Positions 17,961 to 21,293 of a stretch of DNA of 21,293 bases are shown here, one piece after another. The stretch's first letter is position 1. Every line of letters starts with the position of its first letter. Below the pieces are notes generated by a model. It saw nothing but the letters and a program-made list of their open reading frames with translations. It had not been told where the DNA came from and did not search any database. The DNA is from Carex sylvatica (lineage: Eukaryota; Streptophyta; Magnoliopsida; Poales; Cyperaceae). The DNA is taken from positions 1 to 21,293 of the forward strand of contig CAXKVR010000849.1 of the NCBI GenBank assembly GCA_964058845.1, in the 5' to 3' direction. The position numbers were made by a program, and so were the translations under genes.

Positions 17961-18459
17961 GAACTAATTGCGCTGCTTCCTTCGTCAACACATCTCACCG
18001 TAGAAAAATAAATTTTCAGAGATCAATCGATTTTTAGATTCAGAAATTTTCATCTCTATAAAGCGAGAAAGTAATATCAGAAAGAAATCGCCTCAGAAAG
18101 AAAACAAGTTGATTAGAGAAGAAATGTTTTGAAAATGAGATTTAAAAAAGGAAATAGCCGGAAGGTTAAATAGGTGGAGTAAGTGGTCAGTTAGAAGTAG
18201 GGACCAGCATCCGTTAAAATTAGTTAAACACTGAGTAGATAGCGCTGTGAACAAAATGTGAACAATAGAAGTTGGATAGAAACCTTTTCTCTTACATTTA
18301 TTTGTCAAATACATCTCTAATTCATTTTATAAATAAAGATACTGTTGGATTAATCTTATTAGCAGTGCGCTAAACTAATATATCCTTTTTGACACCGAGA
18401 AAAATGTTTAAATTGCAAAGAAGAATAAGTTTGGAATTGTACAATGTTTTGGTCGGAAG

Positions 18460-18466
18460 TATAAAT
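18460..18466 (+). promoter_or_regulatory. Candidate TATA box of the second NPF gene
   Basis: TATAAAT lies 203 bp before the start codon, followed by a CT/CA-rich probable leader (18541-18600). It is the best match in the upstream 300 bp, but no transcription start can be seen. Confidence 0.4.
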
Positions 18467-18662
18467 GCACGTTTAATAAATTAGTAACTGCCTTAGGTGA
18501 AAAACCAAATATACCCTCATACTTGTATTGTATTCTTGCAAACACACACAAATTAACACATACACATCCTCCCGCCTTTGCCCCTTTCCCTTTCCTCCGT
18601 CAACACTCTTCACAAAACACTAACAGGGAGAGAAAATTAGAGAAAATATTCATAAGAAAGTG

Positions 18663-19497
18663 ATGGAGAAATTGGAGGGAGGAGAGAACAACAATGCACC
18701 CGAATCCGTCAAGTACCCGGGATGGAAGGCCATGCCATATGTTATAGGTATGAAACTCATCCTCCATATATACAGCTTCATATAATTTATTGATCTGTTT
18801 TTCTTCTTCGTTTACATGTTTTTTTTTATTTCATGGAACGACAATTTGCGACAATTGCACAAGATGTTACCAGCCTAATCAATCTAAATTAATTTGTAAC
18901 TCGGTACATTTGGTTTGTATTGTCCAATTTTTATTATGCTTCGAGTTACTGTGTATTTGGAATTAATCTCGTGTTTTTCTGAACCTTTTTATACTTTATT
19001 TTTCAGAATTAAGACAACCATTATTTAGTATTTACTTCACACAATAACGCACATATACATAATACACACAGTTGATATGATTGACTATTGCTAGTGGCAG
19101 AGCTAGAGTCATGAATCAGTGGTGTCAACTGTCAAATGTATAGTAAATTAGAGATGCTCAGCAAATTCTATCAAAAAATTACACAAATCGAAACAGAATT
19201 TTATAATTTGAGTGGCATCAATTGATCCCGTGCATTTACCCCCATCTCCGGTCACTGGTAACTTCTTATGAATTTTAAGGGAATGAGACGTTTGAGAAGC
19301 TCGGGACAATGGGTACGATGACAAACCAGCTCGTATACCTAACTAGCGTTTTCCACATGAAGAGCGTCACTGCAGCAACACTGATGAACATCTTCAGTGG
19401 CACATCAAGCTTGGCACCGCTTCTCGGCGCTTTTATCAGCGATAACTACATCGGCCGCTACACCACCCTCGGGTTCGCTTCCGTGGCTTCTTTACTG
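18663..19497 (+). CDS. Second NPF (NRT1/PTR) transporter, exons 1-2 only; gene runs past the window
   Basis: Tandem paralogue of the NPF gene at 8347-12897. Exon 1 is 18663-18747 and exon 2 is 19280-19497, with the same phases, the same exon 2 length (218 bp) and GT-AG sites. They encode 101 aa: a short N-terminus MEKLEGGENN, the block GWKAMPYVIG, then the proton-coupling NETFEK motif (ExxEK) and the first membrane segments ending FASVASLL. Exon 2 is identical to the first gene at 54 of 72 residues (75%), so the duplication is not recent. Exons 3 and 4, expected to encode about 490 further residues, are not found before 21293. Intron 2 of the other copy is 1838 bp and 1796 bp are visible here, so exon 3 may simply begin just outside. 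No disabling change is visible, but completeness cannot be judged. Confidence 0.88.
18748..19279 (+). other. Intron 1 of the second NPF gene
   Basis: GTATGA donor as in the first gene, TAAG acceptor, phase 1. Mostly AT-rich; its last third is a MITE (19091-19257). Confidence 0.88.
19091..19257. mobile_element. Short MITE with CAGTGGCGGA-type ends, in intron 1 of the second NPF gene
   Basis: The left end CTAGTGGCAGAGCTAGAG and the reverse complement of the right end, CAGTGACCGGAGATGGGG, are decayed forms of the CAGTGGCGGAGCC terminus widespread in plant genomes. The interior GTGGTGTCAA and GAGTGGCATCAATTGATCCC also matches the usual body of that family, as I remember it. The ends fit the hAT rule YARNG, but no 8-bp duplication survives. 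It stops about 22 bp before the exon 2 acceptor. Confidence 0.55.
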
Positions 19498-20763
19498 GTA
19501 AAATCTCATTATTTTCCTTTTCACCAATTCATTATATAAATTTTATTGTTTTTAATGCCTACATTCTTTTATTGTGTCATCATCAAAATCTTTCCTTTCC
19601 TCTTTGGTAACATCCATCTGAAGTGTCTTGTCAAAATATCTACAAATTTCTCTTTTGAAGAGAGTTGTGCAGTGAAGGTTTAATCTTTGGTTTGGCTAAA
19701 AGTTACATACCTACACCAAACTTAAAACTTATACACTAAAGTGCCTTTAACAACTTTTTTGAGCCAATTGACCTAAAATAGATAAATCTACTAAAGTGTT
19801 GTGAACATAAATTCGCTAACATGCCAATTGACCTAAACTATACTATATATAGTGTAAGTACAAAATTCTACTCTCTTGATCTCTTTTATATATTTAACAT
19901 ATGTTCTAGAAAATGTATAATTAAAAAAAATATAATTATTTTAAAGAATTTTATATCTGTAATTTTTAGAATCCCATAAGTTATTTTTTTACAAAAAGCA
20001 CATGAATCTCTGTACGATGAGAACATTAACACTATTAACTATATATGTATGATATGTTATATAGAGAAATACCAAATAGTAGTTATATCACTTTAATTAT
20101 TTCTTCACATCAAAATAATCAAGTGGACATTGTAGTTTAAAATAAGGGAAGAGAAACCAAAAACACAGGAGCCGTTTGAGCAAGATGAATAAGGAGTTAA
20201 ACAGATCAGACGCTTAGAGGTGATATGATTAGGAATTTGTAAACCCAACTATCTAAAAGTATTTATCATTTATAATACAACTAAATACAATAGAATACAT
20301 AAGGGATTGGTACATACATTCAATTTGAACTATATGACTAATTAATGAATACACTGAATAGGTTTAGGATATATACAAGTATATACATTCAATTTGAACA
20401 ATATGCTAATGATTACCTGTAAACAGCCAAACAAGAGGCTAAGTTTTGGATTAATATTCTTTCCTGATTGAACAAATATTTTGACCTTTTGGATAAGATG
20501 GAGAAGCTATGTCATTTCCTGTGGAGATAAGACCCAAATTAAATACCAAATGCATGAATCCATGTTTGTGCTCATTATTGCTTCCAAAAGGAGAAAGAAA
20601 ATAAAACTAATTAATAGCACGTTCACAAATTATGAAGAGTTATATATTTTTTTCATTATTTGATCTTCTAATTATTTTCACAACTAGGTATAATATTTTT
20701 AAACTACAGAGATCCAGTCACAAAATAGTATCCAATTCCTGCAAATAATTAAGAAATACAACC

Positions 20764-20784
20764 TTGAAGTCTTCAAGACTTCAA
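20764..20784. repeat. Perfect palindrome, 10-bp arms, 1-bp spacer
   Basis: TTGAAGTCTT (20764-20773) and AAGACTTCAA (20775-20784) are exact complements around a single C. Confidence 0.85.
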
Positions 20785-20846
20785 CTGAATATTAAAACAG
20801 GGCCTGAGTCTTTTCCTCAACTAGAAAATAAATGAAGAAACCCCAA

Positions 20847-20877
20847 ATATATATATATAGCGAGAGAGAGAGAGAGA
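20847..20877. repeat. Compound microsatellite (AT)n-(GA)n
   Basis: An AT run at 20847-20859, then GA repeats at 20862-20877, within intron 2 of the second NPF gene. Confidence 0.9.
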
Positions 20878-21293
20878 TAAAGAATTTAAAGTTTTAAACC
20901 TAATTATTAATCCTTAAATTACACTAGAACGTAATATAACATTTAACCTTCAAAAGAATTAACATAACAGAACTGTCATGTGCACACTTTGAATTCGTAT
21001 ACCCCCAGGTCCCTGATGTGCAATAAATAAATCCAGACAATTCATTTAACCTGGTACGAATCTCAAAAATATTTTCCATAGGCACCGAATTGAGTTTAAT
21101 CCGACTGGAATTAATCCGGGCCATCCATTTTTATTGTACCCCTCCAGGTATGGACATGCAGTCGCACACTTTACTGTCAGCCCCTTTCTGATCTCTGCAG
21201 CAATTTCTCTTTCATTATATGATAAATTTTTCAGATAAAACAACTCATTTGAATTTTGCATATTTCATTCACACTAATTGACACATGTGTGCA

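Larger units (their letters stand above)
15942..18269. mobile_element. Probable non-autonomous DNA transposon, about 2.3 kb (tentative)
   Basis: The left end GTCTAATTGTCCACATATTT, running on to TTGTCCACAG (15971), resembles the complement of the right end (18245-18269): TCTATTGTTCACATTTTGTT, then CACAG. Each end contains two TGTYCACA units. The interior is unlike its surroundings: a motif AATAYTGTAAAA recurs 11 times in one direction from 15986 to 17331. A minisatellite and an exon-like GC-richer island (about 17610-17745) also lie inside. I could not find a target-site duplication, and the superfamily is unknown. The end match could be fortuitous. Confidence 0.4.
19498..21293 (+). other. Intron 2 of the second NPF gene (continues outside); no exon seen
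   Basis: Starts GTAAAATC after Leu101. AT-rich throughout, with a palindrome (20764-20784), a TA/GA microsatellite (20847-20877) and a less AT-rich stretch at about 21000-21190 that may be transposon-derived but that I cannot name. I looked for the conserved GMxxLTLTA start of exon 3 and did not find it. Confidence 0.7.

Noticed and set aside
17789..18314. Two minus-strand frames of about 70 codons
   Set aside because: No recognisable domain and no joinable exons; they overlap a diverged duplication.
20924..21261. Overlapping minus-strand frames near the right edge
   Set aside because: Short and mutually overlapping. The stretch is probably transposon-derived, but I could not find ends or a conserved motif.
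19498..21293. Exon 3 of the second NPF gene
   Set aside because: No GMxxLTLTA-like start or GADQF block is present, so the exon must lie beyond the window or be lost.
1..21293. CRISPR array, prophage, operon or other prokaryotic system
   Set aside because: Spliced genes, plant MITEs and an LTR retrotransposon show plant nuclear DNA. The repeats present are diverged tandem units without regular spacers.

Overview
This is a plant nuclear sequence, almost certainly from a eudicot. It has AT-rich introns and intergenic DNA, GT-AG introns, a chromodomain-bearing Ty3/gypsy retrotransposon, many short inverted-repeat transposons (MITEs), and two genes of the plant NRT1/PTR (NPF) transporter family. 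There are no bacterial-type operons, CRISPR arrays or rRNA genes, and I found no convincing tRNA gene.

Layout. (1) Positions 1-7813 hold a young LTR retrotransposon on the minus strand. Its 3' LTR is cut by the window start (1-723 visible), its 5' LTR is complete (5485-7813, 2329 bp), and its single gag-pol frame is uninterrupted (767-5338, about 1523 aa). The tRNA-iMet primer site (5462-5475) and polypurine tract (724-737) are visible. The overlapping LTR parts differ at only 2 of 723 positions, both C-to-T changes at methylatable sites, so insertion was recent and the element may still be competent. Each LTR carries a dense cluster of small GC-rich hairpins built from one motif (CAGTGCGG / CCGCACTG). 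(2) Positions 7814-8346 are the remaining upstream region of the first NPF gene: a tiny hAT-like MITE and a duplicated TATA-containing promoter segment. (3) Positions 8347-12897 are a complete four-exon NPF gene (598 aa, closest by motif to the NPF2 group). Its second intron holds a Tourist-like MITE. (4) Positions 12898-18662 are intergenic and full of non-autonomous transposons: a hAT MITE with a perfect 8-bp target duplication (13844-14405), two foldback elements (14468-14620 and 15663-15872), and a probable 2.3-kb DNA element (about 15942-18269). That last element has weak terminal inverted repeats, a minisatellite and an exon-like island. (5) Positions 18663-21293 hold the first two exons of a second NPF gene on the same strand, a tandem paralogue (75% identical over exon 2), with the rest beyond the window. 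A short MITE with 'CAGTGGCGGA'-type ends lies in its first intron.

How it fits together. The two NPF genes form a tandem array of proton-coupled transporters. The retrotransposon landed 533 bp upstream of the first gene's ATG, head-to-head with it, so that gene's promoter now abuts a long LTR likely to be methylated. The window is mainly a record of transposon turnover around a small transporter cluster. I see no clear multi-gene novel system. The most unusual structures are the LTR hairpin cluster, the foldback at 15.7 kb and the repeat-rich element at 16-18 kb.
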